From a virus, in the IMG/VR virus record IMGVR_UViG_3300048110_000121, positions 1-21,594 of that record: a stretch of 21,594 nt of DNA. The stretch is one strand, 5' to 3'. The notes beneath the pieces were generated by a model. That model was not told the DNA's origin. It did no database searches and was given only the letters and a program-made list of their open reading frames with translations. A program made the position numbers and the translations under genes. Shown here piece by piece: positions 14,802 to 20,517 of this stretch (positions within the stretch are counted from its first letter, which is position 1; each line of letters begins with the position of its first letter).

Positions 14802-15130
14802 TAACGGCGCATATTTGCTATAGCAACAGCATCCTCTTTACGAGTAATAGGAACACCATTAGACTTATGCATCTGACCAATACCGATAATATAATCACCA
14901 GTATATTGTGTGGCATCTTTCTTAGTGCCATTACCAGCAACCTTATCAGAAGTCATTCTAGGACCAGTGTTATAATTTGGAATAGAATTACCAGCATCAG
15001 CCTTAACTTTACCAACACCCATCTTTTTCATAAAGGCTTCATGGTCAGCTGCACGTTGTTTCCAACCTGGTGCTTTTTTCTTCTTAGATTTACCATGGAC
15101 CTGAACGCCCTGTATCATGTGCATACTCAT
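14801..15130 (-). CDS. Conserved small basic protein with GNGTKKDATQYTG motif, 109 aa
   Basis: The N-terminus is basic (VHGKSKKKKAPGWKQRAADH), followed by Gly-rich loops. The C-terminal half carries GNGTKKDATQYTG, IGIGQMHKSN and VPITRKEDAVAIANM. I recall this last region as a recurrent block in small unknown proteins of marine phages. No enzymatic motif is clear. ATG 15130 was preferred because GGAG lies 6 nt upstream; a longer in-frame start at 15196 lacks a ribosome site. It follows a 274-nt gene-free stretch with strong RNA stems, which would form its leader if transcription starts upstream. Confidence 0.75.
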   Translation of the reverse strand: MSMHMIQGVQVHGKSKKKKAPGWKQRAADHEAFMKKMGVGKVKADAGNSIPNYNTGPRMTSDKVAGNGTKKDATQYTGDYIIGIGQMHKSNGVPITRKEDAVAIANMRR

Positions 15131-15404
15131 ATAAATCTCCAAACTATTTAAAGTAGCGCCTGAGAAACAACTACAAGGAAGTGTACTTTTAGGCAATAAC
15201 CCTTTGATAGAAAGAATGCCCTCCGTACCAGACGCTAGTTAAAATAGTTTTCGTGGGAGAGGCTTACTGCAGAACCTCTCCCCTTATCTGCATTATCGTT
15301 AGCAGCCAACGTCTGGGTTTCTATTCGGTACCAGCTGTCTATACCCACCTATCAGAACTTGTACATGCTTGATAGGTTTTTCGATAACAATTAACTAAAC
15401 TAAA
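15131..15404. ncRNA. Gene-free region with nested stems, candidate structured RNA or leader
   Basis: No credible ORF occurs here. Four perfect stems are visible: 15228-15234 with 15310-15316 (CCAGACG/CGTCTGG); within it 15255-15262 with 15275-15282 (GGGAGAGG/CCTCTCCC); 15288-15291 with 15302-15305 (CTGC/GCAG); and outside it 15347-15354 with 15370-15377 (ACCTATCA/TGATAGGT). The first three form a multibranch layout. The last is followed by TTTTTC on the plus strand, so it could end a plus-strand transcript. On the minus strand the whole would be a leader for the operon starting at 15130. No promoter was found in it and the strand is not settled. Confidence 0.45.
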
Positions 15405-15674
15405 TTAATCCCAATCGTTATCGAATTTCGTTGTGTGATACAATGTCTCGCCATAATACTCGGCAGCATACTTAGAAGCATCAGTCCACTGATAAATGTT
15501 GTGGGTTTCTTTAGGAGCTTCCACAGACTTACGCTTAGGCTTGATATTAGTATGCTTTACATTTTGCATAGTGCGAGCAGAGTTGGCTTTGATCTTAGCC
15601 ATTTTGTTACGGCGATCACCAATCTTTTTAATTAGGGCCAAACGATCTGCTTTTTGAGTTGCTGTCATAGTCAT
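15405..15674 (-). CDS. Small basic protein, 89 aa, unknown function
   Basis: The first 50 residues are strongly basic and helical (RLALIKKIGDRRNKMAKIK, HTNIKPKRKSV), suggesting nucleic-acid contact. The C-terminus is Tyr- and acid-rich (YQWTDASKYAAEYYGETLYH, FDNDWD). ATG 15674 has GGAG 7 nt upstream and was chosen over a longer in-frame start at 15713. It lies behind an early promoter at 15704-15732. No family recognised. Confidence 0.72.
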   Translation of the reverse strand: MTMTATQKADRLALIKKIGDRRNKMAKIKANSARTMQNVKHTNIKPKRKSVEAPKETHNIYQWTDASKYAAEYYGETLYHTTKFDNDWD

Positions 15675-15703
15675 ATGTAATCTCCAATGTTGTTTCTTTA
15701 AGT

Positions 15704-15732
15704 AGTATAGCATATAAGAAAGGCGATGTAAA
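15704..15732 (-). promoter_or_regulatory. T4-type early promoter for 15405-15674
   Basis: Minus strand: -35 TTTACA (15732-15727), 17-nt spacer, -10 TATACT (15709-15704) preceded by TGC, an extended -10. The -35 lies in the loop and arm of the terminator hairpin 15719-15749, so termination and initiation signals are interleaved. Confidence 0.75.
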
Positions 15733-15749
15733 GTATTATTATCGCCTTT
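15719..15749. terminator. Stem-loop terminator between 15405-15674 and 15761-16000
   Basis: AAAGGCGAT (15719-15727) and ATCGCCTTT (15741-15749) form a 9-bp perfect stem with a 13-nt loop, 12 nt past the stop codon of the 15761-16000 gene on the minus strand. T-rich sequence follows on both strands. Confidence 0.7.
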
Positions 15750-15760
15750 TTAAAAGTTTT

Positions 15761-16000
15761 TTATACTTGAGGTCTAAAATTGTTAGACATAGTTTCTTCT
15801 TGCAACTCTGCACGAATTTCAAGAGCGATTTTATCGAAGTCTTTATAGAAGCCTTCTGTGCTTGCATAAAACTTAAAGCACTCGTGGTAAGCATCAGCAT
15901 CTACAAAATTCCAGATGATCTTACCATCGATATCTAAATTTTCTGGGTTAACGATTGCGTTACGGATTGAGTTATTTAATGCTGTGATAATCTTTGACAT
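15761..16000 (-). CDS. Small conserved protein, 79 aa, unknown function
   Basis: An alpha-helical protein: LNNSIRNAIVNP, then IIWNFVDADAYHECFKFYAS, FYKDFDKIALEIRAELQEE and NNFRPQV. No signal peptide, membrane segment or known motif. The start at 16000 has AAGGAA about 9 nt upstream inside a leader that is almost identical to the leader of the gene at 16619-16810. The gene forms its own unit, bounded by an early promoter at 16033-16061 and a terminator at 15719-15749. Confidence 0.7.
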   Translation of the reverse strand: MSKIITALNNSIRNAIVNPENLDIDGKIIWNFVDADAYHECFKFYASTEGFYKDFDKIALEIRAELQEETMSNNFRPQV

Positions 16001-16007
16001 AATGTAG

Positions 16008-16061
16008 TTCCTTAATTATTGTTTCTATAACTCTTATAACACATCTAATACCAGATGTAAA
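16008..16061 (-). repeat. Promoter-leader direct repeat, copy 1
   Basis: This 54-bp block matches 16817-16870 at all but about four or five positions, all within the promoter spacer. It holds an early promoter (-35 16061-16056, 17 nt, -10 TATAAG 16038-16033), the leader and the AAGGAA ribosome site. Confidence 0.9.
16033..16061 (-). promoter_or_regulatory. T4-type early promoter for 15761-16000
   Basis: Minus strand: -35 TTTACA, 17-nt spacer, -10 TATAAG preceded by TGTGT. The spacer region has a 6-bp dyad ACATCT/AGATGT with a 6-nt centre. Very AT-rich sequence upstream (16063-16095) could act as an UP element. Confidence 0.85.
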
Positions 16062-16106
16062 CAACTAATTTAACTTTTTTTAAATTAATTTCAAAAACAG
16101 CAAAAG

Positions 16107-16125
16107 TGTTACAATAATGTTACAC
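16107..16125. repeat. TGTTACA-n4-TGTTACAC element, copy 1
   Basis: Two direct heptamers 11 bp apart, overlapping the stop codon of the HAD gene and ending 46 nt upstream of the -35 of the 16033-16061 promoter. The same arrangement occurs at 16917-16935. On RNA it can fold into an imperfect hairpin. Confidence 0.6.
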
Positions 16126-16617
16126 ATAGGATAGAAGCACATCCTCTAACCATTCGACATCATCTTTATTACACTGGAACAAGATACCGATACCACCGGC
16201 ATTTATCCACTCATTGATATTACTAGGCTTATCATCAATTAAGACATTAGGCTTACCAGTAATACGATCAATAGCCCAGAGATGTTTCTCATGGGTAAAG
16301 ATAAGTTTTTCAAGATCATGTGGCATACAGCCAGTATCTTCTAACCATTTACGCTTCCAATAAGCAGAGTTATATTCATCGCCTCTGAGAGGTGAAGAAC
16401 AGATACCCCAATCTCCATCTGAGAGACTTTCGACAAGAGCAACTATTTGACCAGTTTCTGGAAATGGTTCTATCTGATAAAAGAAATCAGTACAAGCAAT
16501 ATCTGCCAATGTCTTGGTGATATTCTTAATTGATTTCCAATGATCAACATTATAGTTGTCTTCAAGTTTACCAAAAAAGTCTGCAATGACTCCATCCATA
16601 TCTAAATATACTGTCAT
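16120..16617 (-). CDS. HAD-type 5'(3')-deoxyribonucleotidase-like phosphatase
   Basis: This 165-aa protein has all four haloacid dehalogenase motifs: DMDGV at 6-10 (nucleophile D6, acid D8), S74/S75 in ICSSPL, K111 in HEKHLW, and the acidic pair D128/D129 in LIDDKPSN. Cap helices lie at about 11-65. Length and motif spacing suit the 5'(3')-deoxyribonucleotidase (NT5C) branch, which dephosphorylates nucleoside monophosphates. In a phage this could tune nucleotide pools, but substrate cannot be read from sequence. The start has AAGGAG 7 nt upstream, encoded within the last codons of the preceding gene, so the two are coupled and share the promoter at 16842-16870. Confidence 0.85.
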   Translation of the reverse strand: MTVYLDMDGVIADFFGKLEDNYNVDHWKSIKNITKTLADIACTDFFYQIEPFPETGQIVALVESLSDGDWGICSSPLRGDEYNSAYWKRKWLEDTGCMPHDLEKLIFTHEKHLWAIDRITGKPNVLIDDKPSNINEWINAGGIGILFQCNKDDVEWLEDVLLSYV

Positions 16618-16618
16618 A

Positions 16619-16810
16619 TTATATCTCCTTCATAGTTATTTGAGAAAACTGATTAGTATCACGTAAACGAGCAAAGTATTCTTTAGCATGTCTGTGACTC
16701 AGACCAGAAGCGAATTCAACCATTGTGGCTTTACCATCAATATGGTGGTAAGCCTTGACAATCCAATTGTCTGTTGACATTGATTTTTTAAGTGTTTTAA
16801 AATCTAACAT
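16619..16810 (-). CDS. Small protein, 63 aa, unknown function
   Basis: Begins MLDFKTLKKSMSTDNWIVK and continues AYHHIDGKATMVEFASG and LSHRHAKEYFARLRD; no family recognised. Likely a compact beta-beta-alpha fold in the cytoplasm. ATG 16810 was chosen because AAGGAA lies about 8 nt upstream; an in-frame extension to 16861 would run through the promoter. The last codons (MKEI, stop) contain the ribosome site of the HAD gene. Confidence 0.7.
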   Translation of the reverse strand: MLDFKTLKKSMSTDNWIVKAYHHIDGKATMVEFASGLSHRHAKEYFARLRDTNQFSQITMKEI

Positions 16811-16816
16811 ATTATA

Positions 16817-16870
16817 TTCCTTAATTATTGTTTCTATAACTCTTATAACACATCCAAACACAGATGTAAA
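16817..16870 (-). repeat. Promoter-leader direct repeat, copy 2
   Basis: Near-identical to 16008-16061 (see there). It carries the promoter and leader for the 63-aa gene and HAD gene. The two copies flank about 755 bp holding both genes, so recombination between them would delete or duplicate this cassette. Confidence 0.9.
16842..16870 (-). promoter_or_regulatory. T4-type early promoter for 16619-16810 and the HAD gene
   Basis: Minus strand: -35 TTTACA (16870-16865), 17-nt spacer, -10 TATAAG (16847-16842) preceded by TGTGT; dyad ACATC/GATGT in the spacer. Directly preceded by the terminator at 16886-16907. Confidence 0.85.
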
Positions 16871-16885
16871 CCCCTAAATGCAAAA

Positions 16886-16907
16886 AAAGTGCAAATAAAT
16901 GCACTTT
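16886..16907 (-). terminator. Rho-independent terminator of the secreted-protein operon
   Basis: AAAGTGCA and TGCACTTT form an 8-bp perfect stem with a 6-nt loop. On the minus strand the stem is followed by a run of T (seven consecutive, counting the arm). It lies 28 nt past the stop of the 16935-17630 gene. Confidence 0.88.
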
Positions 16908-16916
16908 CTTCTATTC

Positions 16917-16935
16917 TGTTACATATATGTTACAC
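16917..16935. repeat. TGTTACA-n4-TGTTACAC element, copy 2
   Basis: Same arrangement as 16107-16125. It touches the stop codon of the 16935-17630 gene and ends 47 nt upstream of the -35 of the promoter at 16842-16870. Confidence 0.6.
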
Positions 16936-17630
16936 TAATTAGATAGTGGATTATCCAATGCTTCTTGTAGTTGAGTACGCATTCTTTCTTCTAAATTAGA
17001 TTGATCCAGCTCTATTCTTTCTTCTGTAGCTCTCATAGTGTCTCGTACATCTTTTTCTGTCTCTCGTATAACAGATTCGACTTCACGAATTGATTTAGTA
17101 ACACTATTCTGTACAGTATTCATCTCAGTACGAACACCTTCTAGTGTAGTACCAATATCAGATTGAGTTGTTTTAATTCTTGCTTCTGATAGACTTAGCT
17201 CACTTGCGATCTTGTCTCTCAAGTTAGCCATTACATCTTGGTTATCTTTAAGTGTAAGGCGGAACCTTTCTTCAAAGGCATCTATCTTTGCATATATTTC
17301 TGTACGCAATGAACGCACTTTACTCTCTGATGTTTCTACAGAACCCTCCAGTGACTCGACCAGAGCCTCTAACCTATCGATGTCGGCTTTTAAATCCTGT
17401 TTAATGTCTTGAGTGTAACCAATAGCATCTTCCAACTTCTGAACTTGTAACGCATTAGCTGCATTAATTTCATCAATGTCAATCTCTTGGATAATCTCTT
17501 TCATATCCATATAATCTTTATAGATTTCAAAGCCACCCCAGGCACCACCGCCTAAGGTTGAGAGTGCTGTAAGAATTGCAAACATCTTACCGCCTCTAAA
17601 AGTTGTACCCGCAAATTCAAACTCTGCCAT
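16935..17630 (-). CDS. Membrane-anchored coiled-coil protein, 231 aa
   Basis: One hydrophobic segment near residues 16-35 (MFAILTALSTLGGGAWGGF) is followed by almost 190 residues of heptad-rich, charged helix (LKADIDRLEALVESLEGSV, AYAKI-type heptads, IREVESVIRETEKDVRDTM, RTQLQEALDNP). It looks like an inner-membrane anchor with a long rod, or a virion coiled-coil component. It is the last gene of the late operon of secreted proteins. The start has GAGG upstream, embedded in the end of the previous gene, one base past its stop. A terminator follows. Function not recognised; a lysis or envelope-spanning role is only a guess. Confidence 0.78.
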   Translation of the reverse strand: MAEFEFAGTTFRGGKMFAILTALSTLGGGAWGGFEIYKDYMDMKEIIQEIDIDEINAANALQVQKLEDAIGYTQDIKQDLKADIDRLEALVESLEGSVETSESKVRSLRTEIYAKIDAFEERFRLTLKDNQDVMANLRDKIASELSLSEARIKTTQSDIGTTLEGVRTEMNTVQNSVTKSIREVESVIRETEKDVRDTMRATEERIELDQSNLEERMRTQLQEALDNPLSN

Positions 17631-17631
17631 T

Positions 17632-18036
17632 TTAATCCTCGAATGTTAGTTCTTTAAGTTGCTGTAACTCTTTCTCGAGTTTCATAACTTCTAATTGTTT
17701 CTTTCTTAATTCCAATTCATATAATCTGTTACAATCAATTCTTGATTTAGTTCTCTTACCAAGTGGTATTGTTATTCTAGCAAATACACCTACATCAGTT
17801 TGTTGACCTACAGTAAAATCTCTTTGAGGATCATAATACTCTTTATCAATAATACCAGTTACACCAAACTCTAAGTTTGTTGCTGATCCAATTGCATTAG
17901 TACAATCTAGTTCACCGGCTCTAAACTTGTCCGATTGATAATTACCACCAGATCCTGGCAATTGTAAGTTTAATGATGATGAATCAGCGTGTGCTGAAAC
18001 TCCAATCATAATAAACAATAGTGTTAGTATTCTCAT
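17632..18036 (-). CDS. Secreted protein with C-terminal coiled coil, 134 aa
   Basis: A clear signal peptide (MRILTLLFIMIGVSAHA, cleavage likely before DSSS) precedes a Gly/Ser-rich segment (LNLQLPGSGGNYQSDKFRAG). A beta-rich domain with two cysteines follows (ELDCTNAIGSATNLEFGVTG; VFARITIPLGKRTKSRIDC). The end is a charged helix (LELRKKQLEVMKLEKELQQL). From memory similar secreted proteins exist in marine T4-like phages, without known function. Export to the periplasm or outer membrane is expected. Position between the chaperone-like and coiled-coil genes suggests it is part of the same envelope assembly. Confidence 0.76.
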   Translation of the reverse strand: MRILTLLFIMIGVSAHADSSSLNLQLPGSGGNYQSDKFRAGELDCTNAIGSATNLEFGVTGIIDKEYYDPQRDFTVGQQTDVGVFARITIPLGKRTKSRIDCNRLYELELRKKQLEVMKLEKELQQLKELTFED

Positions 18037-18044
18037 ATGTCATC

Positions 18045-18422
18045 TCACTTTACTCTCGAACAAATCCTTGATTTAATTCCTGTCGATTGCACATCTTGTT
18101 TCAATTGCTTAGAAGTGGTACAGATATAAGTTACCTTGTCACAATCAGCATCTCTTACATACAACTCAAAAGATTTATGTTCCAGATACCCTATCTTCAT
18201 AACTTTCTCTGGTGCTGCAAATGGTACTGATTTCCATTCATCATCATACACATTTATTTCGTAATAACTTGCATCACTTCGTCTATTCCACATCTTCATT
18301 TTTATAACTGATACACCTTCAACATAAGCTGGTTCTATCTCAGGATAGGTTGGTGTCAGTTCATGAGCTGCGGCACTATTAGCAAATAGTATTAGCGCCG
18401 CAGCGAATTTATATTTCATCAT
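18045..18422 (-). CDS. Secreted fimbrial-chaperone-like beta-sandwich protein, 125 aa
   Basis: Signal peptide MMKYKFAAALILFANSAAA, cleavage before HELTP. The mature part (about 106 residues) reads like one immunoglobulin-type domain: VSVIKMKMWNRRSDASYYEI, VYDDEWKSVPFAAPEKVMKIG, KSFELYVRDA, then VTYICTTSKQ and SRICSRVK. The pattern of paired strands, a mid-domain Pro, and a C-terminal Cys-Ser resembles the N-terminal domain of PapD-like periplasmic chaperones, but it is shorter than a full chaperone (two domains). This is a resemblance, not a firm assignment. The neighbour at 18520-19029 looks like a fimbrial subunit, its possible partner. Confidence 0.72.
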   Translation of the reverse strand: MMKYKFAAALILFANSAAAHELTPTYPEIEPAYVEGVSVIKMKMWNRRSDASYYEINVYDDEWKSVPFAAPEKVMKIGYLEHKSFELYVRDADCDKVTYICTTSKQLKQDVQSTGIKSRICSRVK

Positions 18423-18447
18423 CTTAATATTCTACCTTCGTACAGTT

Positions 18448-18519
18448 TTACGGACACCCACCTAGCCTTCTACACGTCATACTGCCGCTGGAGCTACTGG
18501 ATGAACTACTGCCACCATT
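18448..18519 (-). other. In-frame open extension after the UGA stop of 18520-19029
   Basis: Directly after TGA (18520-18522) the same frame stays open for 23 codons to TAA 18448-18450. It encodes Asn-Gly-Gly, eight serines, Gly-Ser, then MTCRRLGGCP. A Ser-rich linker plus a two-cysteine tail is protein-like and unlike the AT-rich intergenic sequence elsewhere. It could be read by UGA readthrough or mark a recently shortened gene. Confidence 0.45.
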
Positions 18520-19029
18520 TCAATCTGCGATACACTCAGCAACTACGTTAGCTTTGTATTCGCCACCTGGTAGTGATTTACCAACACCATACTTAGCTTC
18601 TGACTCAACTGAGAACCATGTAGATCCTGCAAGTGTTAAATCAAACTCTGTTACGTTGTCGTACTCTACTTTAGCTGCTTCATAAGCAGACATACCTGAT
18701 ACAGAATGGCTCTTAACTGTTGTTTCTCCATCCCAGTTTACTCCATCTGAAAGATTAGGTGCTGTTGAGAATGAGTTAGGCCAAGAAATCTTAGCTTTAT
18801 ATTTGTCAGCAACTGTAACATCATAACGGACTACTGGATCTATACCACCGTCAGCTGTTTTAGTGCTTAGTTCATCAGGTGTAGGGTTACCATACACACC
18901 AGATGTGTCTGTGAAAATTGAACATTTAGATGATACGTTGCCAGTAATTGGTGTGTTGTTAGCTTGAGCAATTGCCCCTACTGAACACACAACACCGATA
19001 GCACCTAAAGTTAGTGTTTGTTTGAACAT
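18520..19029 (-). CDS. Secreted pilin/fimbrial-subunit-like protein, 169 aa
   Basis: Signal peptide MFKQTLTLGAIGVVCSVGAIAQA, cleavage before NNTP. The mature protein is predicted all-beta, with one cysteine near the start (NVSSKCSIFTDTSGVYG) and one near the end (GGEYKANVVAECIAD). A G-x-Y-x-A-x-V strand precedes the final Cys, as in fimbrial subunit and spore-coat-U-like beta sandwiches. No catalytic motif. Start 19029 has AGGAGT about 5 nt upstream, lying across the stop of the preceding gene. The family call is by pattern only. The frame after UGA continues (see 18448-18519). Expected location is the periplasm or cell/virion surface. Confidence 0.75.
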   Translation of the reverse strand: MFKQTLTLGAIGVVCSVGAIAQANNTPITGNVSSKCSIFTDTSGVYGNPTPDELSTKTADGGIDPVVRYDVTVADKYKAKISWPNSFSTAPNLSDGVNWDGETTVKSHSVSGMSAYEAAKVEYDNVTEFDLTLAGSTWFSVESEAKYGVGKSLPGGEYKANVVAECIAD

Positions 19030-19032
19030 AAG

Positions 19033-19947
19033 TTACTCCTGTTGTTCTTTATTATATTGCGACCGAACCATTGACTGATGTTTTGTATCAGTCGCAAAGC
19101 TCCGCATCGCACGAGGGTTGTCAGGTATATCTGTACTTTCAAATTGTAACACATCGTTATATTCACCACCTGGTATTGTTATTATATAGTAAGGCTCAAT
19201 TTTTGGCACTTGTGCCAGAGCTGCCAATATAGAAGCTTGTTCTGTAGTATTAACCATTTCATCAATTGAACTTTCTGCTCCCATTCTTTTTTCAAAGTTA
19301 GCTTCTTCCTCTTCAGGTTCTTCTACTTCGATTTCTTCTTTAGTTTCTACTTCCTCATCTAATGATAAGTTAGCTTGTACCCATTCATCATAAAAAGGAT
19401 CGTCTGCTGTAGGCTCTTCCATAGTATTTAGATAATTTAGAAGCGCATCATCAAATCCAGGGCATTGAGGATCAGCTAATGGTGTTAGATAACACTTCTG
19501 AAGCTCTTCATCAATGACTTGTCTGTAATTATAAACCATAAAAGGATCTTCAATCTGACCATCGCCTTCTACAGACATTGATCCATTACCCCATCTTGAG
19601 GAATCTATATACGGAAATCTAAAATATTTCTGTACTGTACCTCCAGGAATTCCATCCCAATCATCTACTTCTTCAAACACATAACCACCATTTACTGCAT
19701 CTTCATTACGCACATAAACTGTAGCATCCGCACTTGGATCCTTAACCATTTTATACCTATACGTCAGACCATGGATCTGTACGCTAATATAAGGGCCACT
19801 TGTGTCAGGTAAGATAGTTCCCATACCCCAAGATAGGCCAGCTATGGCTGCGTTAGTTGTTCCTCCGTACGTCGTATCAGAGTAACAGTAGGAGGAGGAG
19901 ACCCCCAACAGTAGCGCCGCCAAATAAAGTTGATTTCTCATCTTCAT
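19033..19947 (-). CDS. Secreted protein, 304 aa, marine phage type, unknown function
   Basis: Signal peptide MKMRNQLYLAALLLGVSSS precedes a mature protein with a Trp/Gly-rich beta domain (GLSWGMGTILPDTSG, YISVQIHGLTYRYKMVKD, VYVRNEDAVNGGYVFEE, WDGIPGGTVQKYFRFPY, WGNGSMSVEGDG). An acidic low-complexity linker at about 195-225 (EEVETKEEIEVEEPEEEE) leads to a small C-terminal domain (PYYIITIPGGEYNDVLQFES). Three cysteines, one near the signal end and two in QKCYLTPLADPQCPG. Start 19947 was chosen for AAAGGA 6 nt upstream. Its first 71 nt overlap the end of the preceding gene in another frame. Role unknown; likely part of the same surface or envelope assembly. Confidence 0.78.
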   Translation of the reverse strand: MKMRNQLYLAALLLGVSSSYCYSDTTYGGTTNAAIAGLSWGMGTILPDTSGPYISVQIHGLTYRYKMVKDPSADATVYVRNEDAVNGGYVFEEVDDWDGIPGGTVQKYFRFPYIDSSRWGNGSMSVEGDGQIEDPFMVYNYRQVIDEELQKCYLTPLADPQCPGFDDALLNYLNTMEEPTADDPFYDEWVQANLSLDEEVETKEEIEVEEPEEEEANFEKRMGAESSIDEMVNTTEQASILAALAQVPKIEPYYIITIPGGEYNDVLQFESTDIPDNPRAMRSFATDTKHQSMVRSQYNKEQQE

Positions 19948-20458
19948 CTAAGTCCTTTAAAGGGTTGAGTGAACCAGTATCTGTGTCTGGTTGTAATTCT
20001 TTATTTGCCAACCATGCTGCCTTTGCTTCAGCACCAATCTTACCATCAAATGGGCAAGGAGTACCTGCATTCATCATAGCATCAAAGACACGTTCATCTT
20101 GGCACATTACTGAAACAGCTGCCACCTTCATACCCATATCATATAATACCTTAGCATTCTTTAGCTTCTCACAGTTCATATCACGAACCATCTTACCAGC
20201 TGAAATACCAAGTATCTGAGTTTGAACAGCACCCGTCACACCTGTAGTACAGAGGTCAGAGTTAGCAGAATTGATTGAGGGGGAAATAGCAGAAGGTGGA
20301 GGTGACTTAACAGTCGTTGTAGATCGACTTGTGCTATCTACAGTGCTATCATTGGTATTATCTGTGTAGATAATATCATCTGTCGCATCTTGTGCATGTA
20401 AAGTATTAGCGGCAATTAGAAAGATCAAAACCGCTAGGTAACCTAGTCGTTGTAACAT
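19877..20458 (-). CDS. Secreted protein with C-terminal oligo-leucine tail, 193 aa
   Basis: First gene of the late secreted operon. Signal peptide MLQRLGYLAVLIFLIAANTLHA precedes a Ser/Thr/Asp-rich linker and VKSPPPSAISPSINSANSD. A folded domain follows with four cysteines (SDLC, RDMNC, SVMC, TPC): GAVQTQILGISAGKMVRDM, KVAAVSVMCQDERVFDAMMN and CPFDGKIGAEA. The C-terminus is GGATVGGLLLLLLL, a short hydrophobic tail that could anchor it in a membrane. The PPPSAISPS block is familiar from conserved unknown proteins of marine T4-like phages, by memory only. No catalytic motif seen. The start follows a perfect late promoter by 35 nt. Confidence 0.8.
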   Translation of the reverse strand: MLQRLGYLAVLIFLIAANTLHAQDATDDIIYTDNTNDSTVDSTSRSTTTVKSPPPSAISPSINSANSDLCTTGVTGAVQTQILGISAGKMVRDMNCEKLKNAKVLYDMGMKVAAVSVMCQDERVFDAMMNAGTPCPFDGKIGAEAKAAWLANKELQPDTDTGSLNPLKDLDEDEKSTLFGGATVGGLLLLLLL

Positions 20459-20492
20459 ATTAAAATCCAGTCAAAAAAGATTGTATATGCCT

Positions 20493-20500
20493 TATTTATA
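20493..20500 (-). promoter_or_regulatory. T4-type late promoter for the secreted-protein operon
   Basis: Minus strand TATAAATA, a perfect T4 late consensus, 35 nt before the start at 20458. It implies that the six-gene operon 20458-16935 is expressed late, like virion and lysis genes. Confidence 0.78.
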
Positions 20501-20517
20501 TCTTTTCTATTCACCAG

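Noticed and set aside
15131-15404. tRNA in the gene-free region
   Set aside because: No T-loop GTTCRANNC signature, no cloverleaf and no 7-bp acceptor stem at tRNA distance; the stems have other spacing.
17632-18422. Curli (CsgE/F/G) genes
   Set aside because: Some marine phages are annotated with curli-related genes, but neither the 134-aa nor the 125-aa secreted protein shows recognisable Csg motifs, so the name was not used.
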